From Taklimakanibacter lacteus (GTDB lineage: Bacteria > Pseudomonadota > Alphaproteobacteria > Rhizobiales > Aestuariivirgaceae), in the NCBI GenBank assembly GCA_003576695.1, contig QOZQ01000006.1, forward strand, positions 186,001 through 250,000: 64,000 bases of DNA, in the 5' to 3' direction. The first letter of the stretch is position 1; every line of letters starts with the position of its first letter. A model generated the notes under the pieces. The model did not search any database, was not told where the DNA came from, and saw only the letters and a program-made list of their open reading frames with translations. Below, piece by piece: positions 16,287 to 25,270 of this stretch. The position numbers and the translations under genes are program-made.

Positions 16287-18190
16287 CTCGCGCCGAAAGT
16301 CTTCTGCATCAGCGCGCCGACGGCGCCGGCGAACTTCACCGGATCGGCGACCCTTTCGCCATCCATCACCCGGGCAAGATCGAGGAGCAGGCCGGAAGCC
16401 TCGCCGAGCGCCGGCGAGGCGCCATGTTTCCTGGCATTCTCCGCCAGCGCCTTGATCAGCGCATGGCCGGCATTGATCTCGAGGATCGGGGCCGAGACCT
16501 TCACATCCGTCGTGCCCTGCCGCGCCAGGAGCTTTTCCAGCGTGCGGTCGAGCGCCTGGTCGCTGGCGACGAGACAGACCGGGCTGTCGGTGAGGCGTGA
16601 GGATTTGCGCACATCGGCGACGCTGTCGCCGAGCGTCTGCTTGACGACGGCGATGAGCGTCGCGGTCGCTCCTTCATCGGCATCGTTGCCGGGCGCTTCC
16701 TGCTCCAGGGGAATGAGATCGAGATCGGCCGCCCCTTGCGTCACCGACTTGAAGGGCTTGCCGTCGAAGCCCAGCGCCATGCGCACCCAGAAGCTGTCGA
16801 CCGCATCGGTGAGCAGCAGAACCTCGATGCCGCGGGCACGAAAGCCTTCGAGCTGCGGACTGGCTTTCGCCTTCGCCGCATCCTCGGCGGTGAGATAGTA
16901 GATCGCCGTCTGGTTGGTCTTGAGATCAGCCACATACTGCTTGAGCGTGACATTCTCGCGCTTGGTCGTGTTGAAGCGAACGATCTCGAACAGCTGGTCG
17001 CGCCGCTCCATGTCCTCATAGAGGCCTTCCTTGATGACGGGACCGAAGGCGTCCCAGATCTTCGCCGCCTTTTCGGGCTCCGCCTCGAAGCATTTCTTGA
17101 GCTCGGCCAGCACCTTGTTGGTCACCGCCTTGCGGATTGCCGCCACTTGCGGATTATGCTGCAGCATCTCGCGCGAGATGTTGAGCGGCATGTCCTCGCT
17201 ATCGATCACGCCGCGCACGAAGCGCAAATAGGGCGGCAGCAATTCGGCATCATTGGTGATGAAGACGCGGCGCACATAGAGCTTCTGGCGGCCGCGCCGC
17301 TCGGGATCATAGAGATCGAAGGGCTTCTCGCCCGGCACGAACAGCAGCACCGTATATTCATGCCGGCCTTCCGCCCTGTAATGGAGCGTCAGCGCCGGCT
17401 CCGCATAGGCGCCGGTGATATGGCCGAAGAATTCCTTGTACTGCTCCGGCGTGATGTCGCTCTTCGCCCTGGTCCAGATGGCGGAGGCCTCGTTGATCTG
17501 CCGGGTCGTCTGGTCGGCGACGGTAAGCCGGATCGGATGCGCGATATGGTCGGAATAGGCGCGCACCACTTCCTCGATCTTCCAGTCCTCGAGGAAATCG
17601 AGCGCGTCTTCCTTGAGATGGAGGATGATGCTTGTGCCGCGCTGCGGCGCGGTCTCCTTTGGCGCCGGATCGACGGTGAAGGTGCCGCTGCCGTCCGAGG
17701 CCCAGATGAAGGCTTCCTCGCCGCCCGCCTTGCGCGAGATCACCTCGACCTTGTGCGCCACCATGAAGGACGAATAGAAGCCGACGCCGAACTGGCCGAT
17801 GAGATGGACATCGTTCTTGGCCGTCTTTGCCTGCTCCATGAAGGCCTGGGTGCCGGATTTGGCGATGGTGCCCAGATTGTCGATGAGCTCGGCCTCGCTC
17901 ATGCCGATGCCGGTATCGGCCACCGTGAGGGTCTTGGCCGCCTTGTCGGGGGTGATGGTGATGGCAAGCTCGCCATCACCCGTCATGAGGTCGGGATTGG
18001 CGATCGCCTCATAGCGCAATTTGTCGAGGGCATCGGCGGCGTTCGAGATCAGCTCGCGCAGGAACACGTCACGGTCGGAATAGACCGAATGCACCATCAG
18101 ATGCAGGAGCTTGGCGACCTCGGCCTGGAAATTGTGGGAATGCGTTGCCCCGGTTGTTTCAACCTTTGCCTTTGCCTTAGCTTTCGCCAT
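16283..18190 (-). CDS. htpG: Molecular chaperone HtpG (Hsp90)
   Basis: Cytosolic ATP-dependent Hsp90 chaperone of 635 residues. The N-terminal GHKL ATPase domain shows RELISNAADALDKLRYEA, VADTGIGMSEAEL, GTIAKSGTQAF and IGQFGVGFYSSFMVA. The middle domain has the RGVIDSEDMPLNISREMLQ segment, and the C-terminal dimerisation domain ends in LMQKTFGAS. The N-terminus has a run of alternating Lys-Ala residues. The start at 18190 is the first ATG. Upstream lies a 448-base non-coding region. Confidence 0.97.
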   Translation of the reverse strand: MAKAKAKAKVETTGATHSHNFQAEVAKLLHLMVHSVYSDRDVFLRELISNAADALDKLRYEAIANPDLMTGDGELAITITPDKAAKTLTVADTGIGMSEAELIDNLGTIAKSGTQAFMEQAKTAKNDVHLIGQFGVGFYSSFMVAHKVEVISRKAGGEEAFIWASDGSGTFTVDPAPKETAPQRGTSIILHLKEDALDFLEDWKIEEVVRAYSDHIAHPIRLTVADQTTRQINEASAIWTRAKSDITPEQYKEFFGHITGAYAEPALTLHYRAEGRHEYTVLLFVPGEKPFDLYDPERRGRQKLYVRRVFITNDAELLPPYLRFVRGVIDSEDMPLNISREMLQHNPQVAAIRKAVTNKVLAELKKCFEAEPEKAAKIWDAFGPVIKEGLYEDMERRDQLFEIVRFNTTKRENVTLKQYVADLKTNQTAIYYLTAEDAAKAKASPQLEGFRARGIEVLLLTDAVDSFWVRMALGFDGKPFKSVTQGAADLDLIPLEQEAPGNDADEGATATLIAVVKQTLGDSVADVRKSSRLTDSPVCLVASDQALDRTLEKLLARQGTTDVKVSAPILEINAGHALIKALAENARKHGASPALGEASGLLLDLARVMDGERVADPVKFAGAVGALMQKTFGAS

Positions 18191-18270
18191 CTCGAACCCT
18201 ATGTCCTGCGTCGGAATTTGGCAGGCATTTGGGGAAAAGGGCTTTGTCCGTCAAGATGTCCCGTATCGGC

Positions 18271-18305
18271 CCAAAAAGAAAGCGGCCAGTGTTTCCACCG
18301 GCCGC
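18271..18305 (-). terminator. Orphan intrinsic terminator on the minus strand
   Basis: A 10-bp stem with one mismatch (GCGGCCAGTG / CACCGGCCGC on the plus strand, loop TTTC) is followed on the minus strand by TTTCTTTTT. That is a good Rho-independent terminator, yet it is placed upstream of htpG and there is no protein gene on the minus strand immediately before it. Confidence 0.6.
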
Positions 18306-18430
18306 GAACTCTAAACGCCTCTACTCACAGAAGGGGAGATGGTTCGGCCCGGCGGCACTCAGCTACGGGGGGCTGGGGGGCTGAGATTTCCGACGCTCAG
18401 TACCAGCCGGGCCATTGAGGCAACGATTGG
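18306..18430 (-). ncRNA. Candidate small RNA ending at the orphan terminator
   Basis: The 448-base gap 18191-18638 has no convincing gene on either strand but ends, on the minus strand, with the terminator at 18271-18305. The preceding sequence contains a CTCAGC/GCTGAG stem around a C-rich loop (18358-18383) and an unpaired anti-Shine-Dalgarno-like CATCTCCCCTTC (about 18332-18343). Trans-acting small RNAs of Rhizobiales often show such CU-rich loops. The 5' end is unknown and I do not recognise an Rfam family. Alternatively the hairpin could simply be part of the htpG leader. Confidence 0.35.
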
Positions 18431-18638
18431 AGTGTGCCCATCCATGGTGGCTCCGAAAGGGCCGGATTGCGGCGGCAATGTGAAACTTTTATTCCGACGG
18501 GGCAGCTTGGTTTTTACCGGCTCGATCGAGCGAATCGCTTCGATTCCAACAGCTTGTCCTGCGCGAACGAAAGCAAGCTTGCCAAGCTCCCGCTCCGGGT
18601 CCATGCTTCATGTGACAGAATGGAGTCGCAGGACTTAG

Positions 18639-19022
18639 GTGAGCGATTTCGAGCCGATAGTTTCCTTCCGGGCGCGTGCGGCTGGCACGTTTCCGGAACC
18701 CAGGGACACCAGCCCCCCGGCGAAGCGGACCGCCTTCGACCGGAAAGAACTCAACATTATTCTCAATGTCTATGGCGCCAAGGTCGCGGAGGGCGAATGG
18801 CGCGATTACGCGCTCGATTTCGAGAGCGACAAGGCGACCTTCTCGATCTACCGGCGCGCCAGCGAGATGCCGCTCTATCGCATCGTCAAGGACGCGACGC
18901 TCGCCCGCCGCCAGGGCGCCTATTCGGTCATTGCCCAGGGCGGGCTGATCCTCAGGCGTGGCCACGACCTGGCCCAGGTGCTGCGCGTCCTGCTCGGCAA
19001 GCCCAAGCTGGTGACCATTTAA
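18639..19022 (+). CDS. DUF2794 family protein
   Basis: A 127-residue soluble protein of DUF2794, a family found in alphaproteobacteria with unknown role. Conserved stretches are KELNIILNVYGAKVAEGEWRD (in part), RRASEMPLYRIVKD and LARRQGAYSVIAQGGLILRRGH. The N-terminal 35 residues are Pro/Ala-rich and probably disordered. The start is the GTG at 18639, preceded by AGGACTTAG. It is convergent with the Bax-inhibitor gene, with a terminator serving that gene in the gap. Confidence 0.78.
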   Translation: MSDFEPIVSFRARAAGTFPEPRDTSPPAKRTAFDRKELNIILNVYGAKVAEGEWRDYALDFESDKATFSIYRRASEMPLYRIVKDATLARRQGAYSVIAQGGLILRRGHDLAQVLRVLLGKPKLVTI

Positions 19023-19031
19023 TCTCTTCAA

Positions 19032-19064
19032 TAAAAAAAAACCCCGGATGTCGCCATCCGGGGT
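19032..19064 (-). terminator. Rho-independent terminator of the Bax inhibitor gene
   Basis: A 10-bp perfect stem (ACCCCGGATG / CATCCGGGGT, loop TCGC) is followed on the minus strand by a run of nine or ten T. It lies 28 bases past the stop of the 19092-19829 gene. On the plus strand the hairpin lacks a trailing T-run. Confidence 0.9.
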
Positions 19065-19091
19065 CGGTTCAGCTTCTCCGTGCTTCAAGGA

Positions 19092-19829
19092 CTATTCGCG
19101 ATTACCGAACAGCCGGAGCAGCATGAGGAACAGATTGATGAAGTCGAGATAGAGACTGAGAGCACCCATGAGGATCTTCTTGCTCATGGTCTCGCTGTCA
19201 TCGGCTTCGAAATACATCTCCTTGATCTTCTGCGTGTCATAGGCGGTGAGGCCCGCAAACACCAGGACGCCGATCACCGAGATCGCGTATTGCAAAGGCC
19301 CGTTCGCCCAGAAAAGATTGACGATGCTGGCAATGATGATTCCGATCAGGCCCATGAACAGGAATGAGCCCCAACCGGTCAGGTCACGCTTGGTCGTGTA
19401 CCCCCACAGGCTAAGCGCGCCGAAGGTTGCCGCTGAAATGAAGAACACCCGCGTGATGCTGTTGCCGGAATAGACGAGGCCGAGCGTCGAGAACGCGACG
19501 CCATTGAGCGCCGCATAAATCCAGAACACCGCCTGGGCGGTTGCCGCCCGCATCGCATGGACACGAAAAGACAGGAAGAACACCAGCGCCAACGGCGCCA
19601 GCACGAACACCCACATGAGCTGGGAGTTGAAAATGGCATTGCCAAAAGGCGTAAGCTGACCGTTCTGCACCGCCAGCATGAAAGTGCCGGCCGCTACCGC
19701 GCCAGTGACCGCGAGGCCGGCGGCCATGTAGTTGTAGACGCCGAGCATATAGGACCTGAGGCCCTGGTCGATCTCGGCCCGTGTGCCGGCGCGGGTCTGC
19801 GCCTGGTTTTGGTATCGGATATCAGCCAT
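19092..19829 (-). CDS. Bax inhibitor-1 / YccA family membrane protein
   Basis: A 245-residue protein with seven predicted membrane helices, the BI-1/YccA (TMBIM) fold, implicated in proton-sensitive calcium leak and in modulation of FtsH proteolysis in bacteria. Features include the short cytosolic N-terminus, LGVYNYMAAGLAVTGAVA, the YAALNGVAFSTLGLVY segment and the C-terminal pH-sensor-like region with conserved acidic residues (ALSLYLDFINLFLMLLRLFG). It is followed by a strong terminator. Confidence 0.92.
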   Translation of the reverse strand: MADIRYQNQAQTRAGTRAEIDQGLRSYMLGVYNYMAAGLAVTGAVAAGTFMLAVQNGQLTPFGNAIFNSQLMWVFVLAPLALVFFLSFRVHAMRAATAQAVFWIYAALNGVAFSTLGLVYSGNSITRVFFISAATFGALSLWGYTTKRDLTGWGSFLFMGLIGIIIASIVNLFWANGPLQYAISVIGVLVFAGLTAYDTQKIKEMYFEADDSETMSKKILMGALSLYLDFINLFLMLLRLFGNRE

Positions 19830-19918
19830 TTAGGTTGCTCCCTCCAGAAGCTCGAAACACGCCAACGCATATGGGGTCTCTTCACCCCACCGTCAAGCCG
19901 TCAAGGTCTTGAACTCTC

Positions 19919-20212
19919 TCACAACTTTGCGAAGACGTCCATCTTTGCCGCAAGCTTGAGGTCGAACTCGGTCAAGCCCCCGGCATCATGGGTCGAAAGC
20001 ACGACATCGACCTTGTTATAGACATTCGACCATTCCGGATGATGGTCCATCTTCTCCGCCGCGAGCGCCACCCGGCTCATGAAGCCCCAGGCTTCATTGA
20101 AGCTCTTGAACCTGAAGCTTTTGGCGATCGCGTCGCGGCCCGGAACCTCGCTCCAGCCGGAAAGGTCCTTGAGCGCCCTGGCGCGCGCCTCGCCTGACAG
20201 TTTCTCAGCCAT
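19919..20212 (-). CDS. phhB: Pterin-4-alpha-carbinolamine dehydratase
   Basis: A 97-residue protein that dehydrates 4a-hydroxytetrahydropterin to recycle the cofactor of aromatic amino acid hydroxylases; it may also serve in molybdopterin-related chemistry. The catalytic cluster [19 protein letters not shown] carries the paired histidines and the Pro-Glu-Trp motif of the family. It starts 2 bases after the stop of the upstream thpR gene, so the two are likely co-transcribed. No phenylalanine hydroxylase is in the window. Confidence 0.9.
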   Translation of the reverse strand: MAEKLSGEARARALKDLSGWSEVPGRDAIAKSFRFKSFNEAWGFMSRVALAAEKMDHHPEWSNVYNKVDVVLSTHDAGGLTEFDLKLAAKMDVFAKL

Positions 20213-20214
20213 GG

Positions 20215-20757
20215 CTAGAAGGCCGCACCCAGCGAATAGGCTTCCTCCACCGCATAGGGTCCGCCGCCGCGCGACGGCCTGGACGAGAACAGCACGAAGC
20301 GGTCGACCTCGAAGAAGCGGCTGGCGAACAGGCTGTGCGCGGCGATGAAGCGGTGCACATGATCGAGCGTCGTGTCGCGCAGGCGCGCCAGCGTCACATG
20401 CGGGGTGAATTTGCGCTGCTCGGGCGGCATGCCCAGCATCTGGCAGATGCGCTCATGCGTGCTCTGCAGCCGCCGCAGCTCCGGGCTTTCCGCCACGCTC
20501 GCATAGAGCGCATGCGGCTTGTTGCCGCCGAAGGCATCGATGCCCTTGAGCCGGAGCGTGAAGGGCTTGGCCGACACGGCATCCAGCTCAGCCGCGATTT
20601 CACGGGCTAATCCGTCGTCTATGTCGCCCATGAAACGCAAGGTGATGTGATAGGATTCCCGGTCGATCCAGCGTGCGCCCCAGATGCCACCTTTCATGAG
20701 ATCGAGCTCGAAGGCAACGTCGGTCGGAATCTCGACACCGGTAAACAATCGCGGCAT
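20215..20757 (-). CDS. thpR: RNA 2',3'-cyclic phosphodiesterase (2'-5' RNA ligase family)
   Basis: A 180-residue 2H phosphoesterase. Both catalytic HxT motifs are present: [10 protein letters not shown] near residue 43 and [12 protein letters not shown] near residue 125. The enzyme opens 2',3'-cyclic phosphates on RNA; the reverse ligation with tRNA halves has been reported for the family in vitro. It is followed with a 2-base gap by phhB. Confidence 0.9.
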   Translation of the reverse strand: MPRLFTGVEIPTDVAFELDLMKGGIWGARWIDRESYHITLRFMGDIDDGLAREIAAELDAVSAKPFTLRLKGIDAFGGNKPHALYASVAESPELRRLQSTHERICQMLGMPPEQRKFTPHVTLARLRDTTLDHVHRFIAAHSLFASRFFEVDRFVLFSSRPSRGGGPYAVEEAYSLGAAF

Positions 20758-20836
20758 GGCGGGTCTCCTTTCAAGCGGAGCTCGTTTGTCGCGTGAGCAG
20801 CCTTACGCTAACGCGATTCGTGGAGAAATAAAGCGG

Positions 20837-21466
20837 TTATTTGGAGGAGGCCTGCCTGAGCAGCTCTTCCGTGATCGGAAGGATTTTGGCAACGATGATG
20901 TCCACTCCTTTGCGGTTGGGATGGAGCCCGTCCGGCTGGTTGAGGGCCGGCTCGGCGGCGACGCCGTCGAGGAAGAAGGGATAGAAAAGGACGCCATGCT
21001 TTTGGGCGAGGCGCGGGAAGAGCGCATCGAATTCCTGCCCATAGTCGGGTCCGAGATTGCGAGGGGCGAGCATGCCGGCGAAGAGCACCGGGAGCTTGCG
21101 CCGCTTGAGCTCGCTTAGGATCCGGTCGAGCGCCTTTTCGGTCTCCCGGGGCTTGATCCCCCGGAGCGCGTCATTGGCGCCGAGCTCGAGGATGACGCCG
21201 TCGACGTCACCGGCAAGGGTCCAGTCGAGCCGCTCGGCGCCGGCGGTGCTGGTGTCGCCCGACACCCCGGCATTGGCGATCACGATATCGTGACCTTTGG
21301 CCTTGAGGGCCGCCTCCAGCCTGGCCGGAAAGGCATCGCCCGGATCGACGCCGAGACCCGCGGTCAGGCTGTCGCCAAAGGCGAGGATATGGAGCGTTTG
21401 CGCCGAAACCGGCAGCGGGGCGAGAAGAAGGGCGAGGAGGACGAGAAACCCGAATCGCATGGCCAT
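20837..21466 (-). CDS. tesA: Arylesterase / multifunctional acyl-CoA thioesterase I (TesA-like SGNH hydrolase)
   Basis: A 209-residue exported SGNH hydrolase. Residues 1-22 are a signal peptide (FLVLLALLLAPLPVSA). Catalytic blocks are ILAFGDSLTAGLG (nucleophile Ser), an NAGVSGDTSTAG Gly block, ELGANDALRG (Asn) and PDGLHPNRKGVD with the Asp-His pair. It is divergent from the LolD-like ABC operon exactly as tesA lies next to ybbA-ybbP in enterobacteria, which strengthens the assignment. It would act on esters and thioesters in the periplasm. Confidence 0.9.
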   Translation of the reverse strand: MAMRFGFLVLLALLLAPLPVSAQTLHILAFGDSLTAGLGVDPGDAFPARLEAALKAKGHDIVIANAGVSGDTSTAGAERLDWTLAGDVDGVILELGANDALRGIKPRETEKALDRILSELKRRKLPVLFAGMLAPRNLGPDYGQEFDALFPRLAQKHGVLFYPFFLDGVAAEPALNQPDGLHPNRKGVDIIVAKILPITEELLRQASSK

Positions 21467-21545
21467 TCAGGTAGGAACTCCTTGTGACAACAGCAAGTCA
21501 TGGGCTCGTATGGACTTTTCCGGCCCCGTCTCCCATCTAGGCCGG

Positions 21546-22225
<680 letters not shown>

Positions 22226-22229
<4 letters not shown>

Positions 22230-24730
22230 GCCTGTGGCTCACTTATGCTTGGCGCGACCTGCGCTCCGGCCTGCAGGGCTTCTGGATATTCCTCACCTGC
22301 CTGGCGCTCGGCACGGCGGCCATCGCCATTGTCGGCTCGCTCGGTGCCGCCATCGATCGCGGCCTCATGGAGCAGGGCCAGCCGCTGCTCGGCGGCGACA
22401 TCGAGGTGGCGCTCATCCACCGCGAGGCGACGCCGGCCGAGCTCGCTTTCCTCGAGAGCAAAGGCGTCGTCTCCCAAGTCGGATCCTTGCGCGCCATGGC
22501 GCGTGGCAATGACCTGACGACATTGGTCGAGATCAAGGCGGTCGACGGCCAATATCCGCTCTATGGCGCGGTCGATCTTGCACCCGCCGTCACCGTCAAG
22601 GATGTGGTCGCCGGTGACAATGTCGCCGTCGATCCGATCCTGCTCGAGCGCCTCGATCTGAAGACGGGCGATGTGGTCCGCATCGGCGAGAAGGATTTCA
22701 CGATTGATGCCACGATCACCAAGGAGCCCGACCGGATCTCGGACGGTCTCGCTCTCGGCCCGCGCGTGATGATGAGCGAGGCCTCGCTGCAAGCCACGGG
22801 CCTCATCCAGCCGGGCAGCCTCATCACCTGGAAATACCGGGTGAAGATGGCGGCGGGCGCCAGCCCCGCGGAAGTGCGCGAGGTGGTGCGCGAGGCCCAG
22901 GAAGATCACCGCGATTCGGGCTGGCGGGTGCGCAATCGCGGCAGCGCGGCACCGGGCGCCGATCAGTATATCGAGCGTCTCTCCTATTTCATGACGCTGG
23001 TCGGCCTGACTGCGCTCATCATTGGCGGCGCCGGCATCGCCAATGCCGCGAGCGCCTTCATCAACCGCCGCACCGAAGCCATCGCGACGCTGAAATGCTT
23101 AGGCGCCCCCCAGCGCACCATCACCGGCATCTACCTGACCGAGATCCTGCTCGTCGCCCTCCTCGCCATCGCCATCGGCCTTGCCGCAGGTGCAGTGGCG
23201 CCCATGATCGCCAAGGCGACGATCGGCGAGCTCATCCCCTTGCCGCTGACGGCGGGCGTCGAAGGGAGGCCGCTGGCGCTCGCCGCCGTCTTCGGCTTCC
23301 TGGTCACCATCGCCTTCACCATGTGGCCCCTCGCCCGCACCCGCCATGTGCCGGCCTCGGCCCTGTTCCGCCACCATGTCCAGGCGGTCGCCGGCTGGCC
23401 CGGCTGGCTGGCGCTCATCACCATCGCTTCGGCGCTCGCCATCATGGCCGGCCTCGTCTATGTGAGCTTCGCCGATGCGCGCATCACCACCATCTATCTG
23501 GGCGGCCTTGCCGGCAGCTTCGTCGTGCTGCTCGGCCTTGCCGCGGCGATCGTCCATCTGACCCGCAAATTGCCGCGCCCGAAAAGCGCCATCTGGCGCT
23601 ATGCGCTGTCCAATGTGCACCGTCCGGGCTCGGCGGCGATCTCCGTCATCCTGGCGCTCGGCCTCGGCCTGACGCTGTTCGTCACCCTGGCGCTCACCGA
23701 CCGGACCATCTCGACCGAGCTCACCTCCGGCATTCCCGACCGCGCCCCGTCATTTTTCTTCCTCGATATCCGCAATGACGAGAAGCAGGCCTTTCTCGAC
23801 CTCGTGGCCAGGGAACCGGGCGTCACCCAGGTCGAGACGGCGCCCATGCTCCGTGGACGGATCACCAACCTGAAGGGCGTCACGGTGGACAAGGTGAAGT
23901 CATCGCCCGATACCGCCTGGGCACTGCGCGGCGATCGCGGCCTCACCTATGCGAGCGACCTGCCCCGGGGATCGACGCTCACCGACGGCACATGGTGGCC
24001 GGCCGATTATTCGGGCCCGCCGCTCGTCTCCTTTGTCGATGAAGTGGCCAGGGGCCTCGATCTCAGGATCGGCGATGACATCACCGTCAATGTGCTGGGC
24101 CGCGACGTGAAGGCGAAGATCGCCAGCCTGCGCAAGGTGAACTGGCGCTCGCTCGACATCAATTTCCTGATGATCTTCACGCCCGACACGCTGGCGAAGG
24201 CGCCGCATCAGAACATCGTCACCGTCGAGATGTCGGGCGGCGACGAAGGCAAATTGCTCAATACAGTTTCTCGCGCCTTCCCGACCGTGACGGCGATCAG
24301 GGTCAAGGATGTGGTGGCGACCGTCACCGATCTTTTGACCCAGATGCTCGCCGCCATCCGGGGCGCCAATGCGCTGACCCTCGTCACCGGCATATTGGTG
24401 CTGGCGGGCGCCTTGAGCGCCGGTCTCGCCGGAAGGCTTTATGACGCCGTGGTGCTCAAGACCTATGGCGCGACAAGGCTCGAGCTGATCCAGGCCTTTG
24501 TCATCGAATATGCGATACTGGGTCTCGCCTCGGCGGTATTCGGCATCACCGTCGGCGCTTTGGGCTCGTGGTTCCTGAGCTTCTGGATCCTCGAAATGCC
24601 CTGGGCCTTCTCCTGGAGCACCGCGCTGCTGACGGCCCTCATCGCCATGGTGCTCGCCATCGCCGCAGGCCTCATCGTGACCTGGCGCGCGCTCACCGCC
24701 AAGCCGGCGCCGATCCTGAGGGATGAGTGA
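22226..24730 (+). CDS. FtsX-domain ABC transporter permease (YbbP-like)
   Basis: An 834-residue membrane protein with an N-terminal helix (WIFLTCLALGTAAIAIVGSL), a large periplasmic MacB-like domain, two FtsX-type permease units (around residues 250-380 with TALIIGGAGIANAASAFINRR, and the C-terminal 710-830 region) and extra helices between. The length and duplication match the YbbP/TIGR-type permeases that pair with YbbA. With the ATPase and the divergent TesA-like hydrolase it forms a conserved envelope-associated cluster. Substrate unknown. Confidence 0.9.
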
Positions 24731-24745
24731 GGCGTTCCCGGGAAG

Positions 24746-24818
24746 CACCTCGCCCCGCGAAGCGGGGAGAGGGAGGGGCCCATTGCGCAGCAATGGGAGG
24801 GTGAGGGGCATCCCTGTT
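24746..24818. repeat. Left inverted repeat of the DUF559 cassette (family B)
   Basis: A 73-base sequence that matches, in inverted orientation, 25197-25270 with a single one-base indel. It contains the smaller palindromes CCCCGCGAAGCGGGG and CCCATTGCGCAGCAATGGG. It lies directly behind the permease stop and 18 bases before the DUF559 start. Confidence 0.92.
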
Positions 24819-24835
24819 CATGTTATGCTGACCGC

Positions 24836-25198
24836 ATGCGCGGCGTTGATCGCAGGGGAATCCCGGTAGCCAGAAAGCTGCGCCGTCAACTGACGAGCGC
24901 GGAATCGAAACTTTGGGCTGAATTGCGCAATCGACAGCTCGGCGGCTTCAAATTTGTGCGACAGGAGCCGGTGAGCGACTACGTCGCAGATTTCGCATGT
25001 CGGGAAGCACGGCTTATCGTTGAAGTTGATGGTGCCACACATTCAACCGATGAGGAGATGAGGCACGATTCAATCCGTACGGCGGATCTCAATCATTTCG
25101 GATATACGATCATTCGCGTTCAGAACGATGATGTCTATAACGCGATGGAGGGCGTTCTGGGTACTATCCTGGCGGCGCTGACATCATCCTCCAGGTAA
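24836..25198 (+). CDS. DUF559 family protein (Vsr-like endonuclease fold)
   Basis: A 120-residue protein of DUF559, related to the very-short-patch-repair endonuclease fold (PD-(D/E)XK type). The core is SAESKLWAELRNRQLGG, FKFVRQEPVSDYVADF and a catalytic-like stretch LIVEVDGATHS with the expected Asp-x(n)-Glu-x-Asp acidic residues; an Arg-rich N-terminus may bind DNA. It is enclosed by the near-identical inverted repeats 24746-24818 and 25197-25270, the right one including its stop codon. GC content is lower than that of the neighbours. No methylase gene is adjacent, so a restriction role is not indicated. Confidence 0.85.
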   Translation: MRGVDRRGIPVARKLRRQLTSAESKLWAELRNRQLGGFKFVRQEPVSDYVADFACREARLIVEVDGATHSTDEEMRHDSIRTADLNHFGYTIIRVQNDDVYNAMEGVLGTILAALTSSSR

Positions 25199-25270
25199 CA
25201 GGGATGCCCCTCACCCTCCCATTGCTGACGCAATGGGCCCCTCCCTCTCCCCGCTTCGCGGGGCGAGGTG
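25197..25270. repeat. Right inverted repeat of the DUF559 cassette (family B)
   Basis: A 74-base inverted counterpart of 24746-24818. It starts within the DUF559 stop codon (TAA at 25196-25198) and ends 1 base before the stop of the convergent MFS gene, so it could also end both transcripts. Confidence 0.92.

Noticed and set aside
21297-21545. Long N-terminal extension of the ABC ATP-binding protein
   Set aside because: It overlaps the divergent tesA gene antisense and is absent from the family.
24836-25198. DUF559 gene as a Vsr repair enzyme or part of a restriction system
   Set aside because: No cytosine methylase or restriction gene is adjacent, and the gene is enclosed by inverted repeats.
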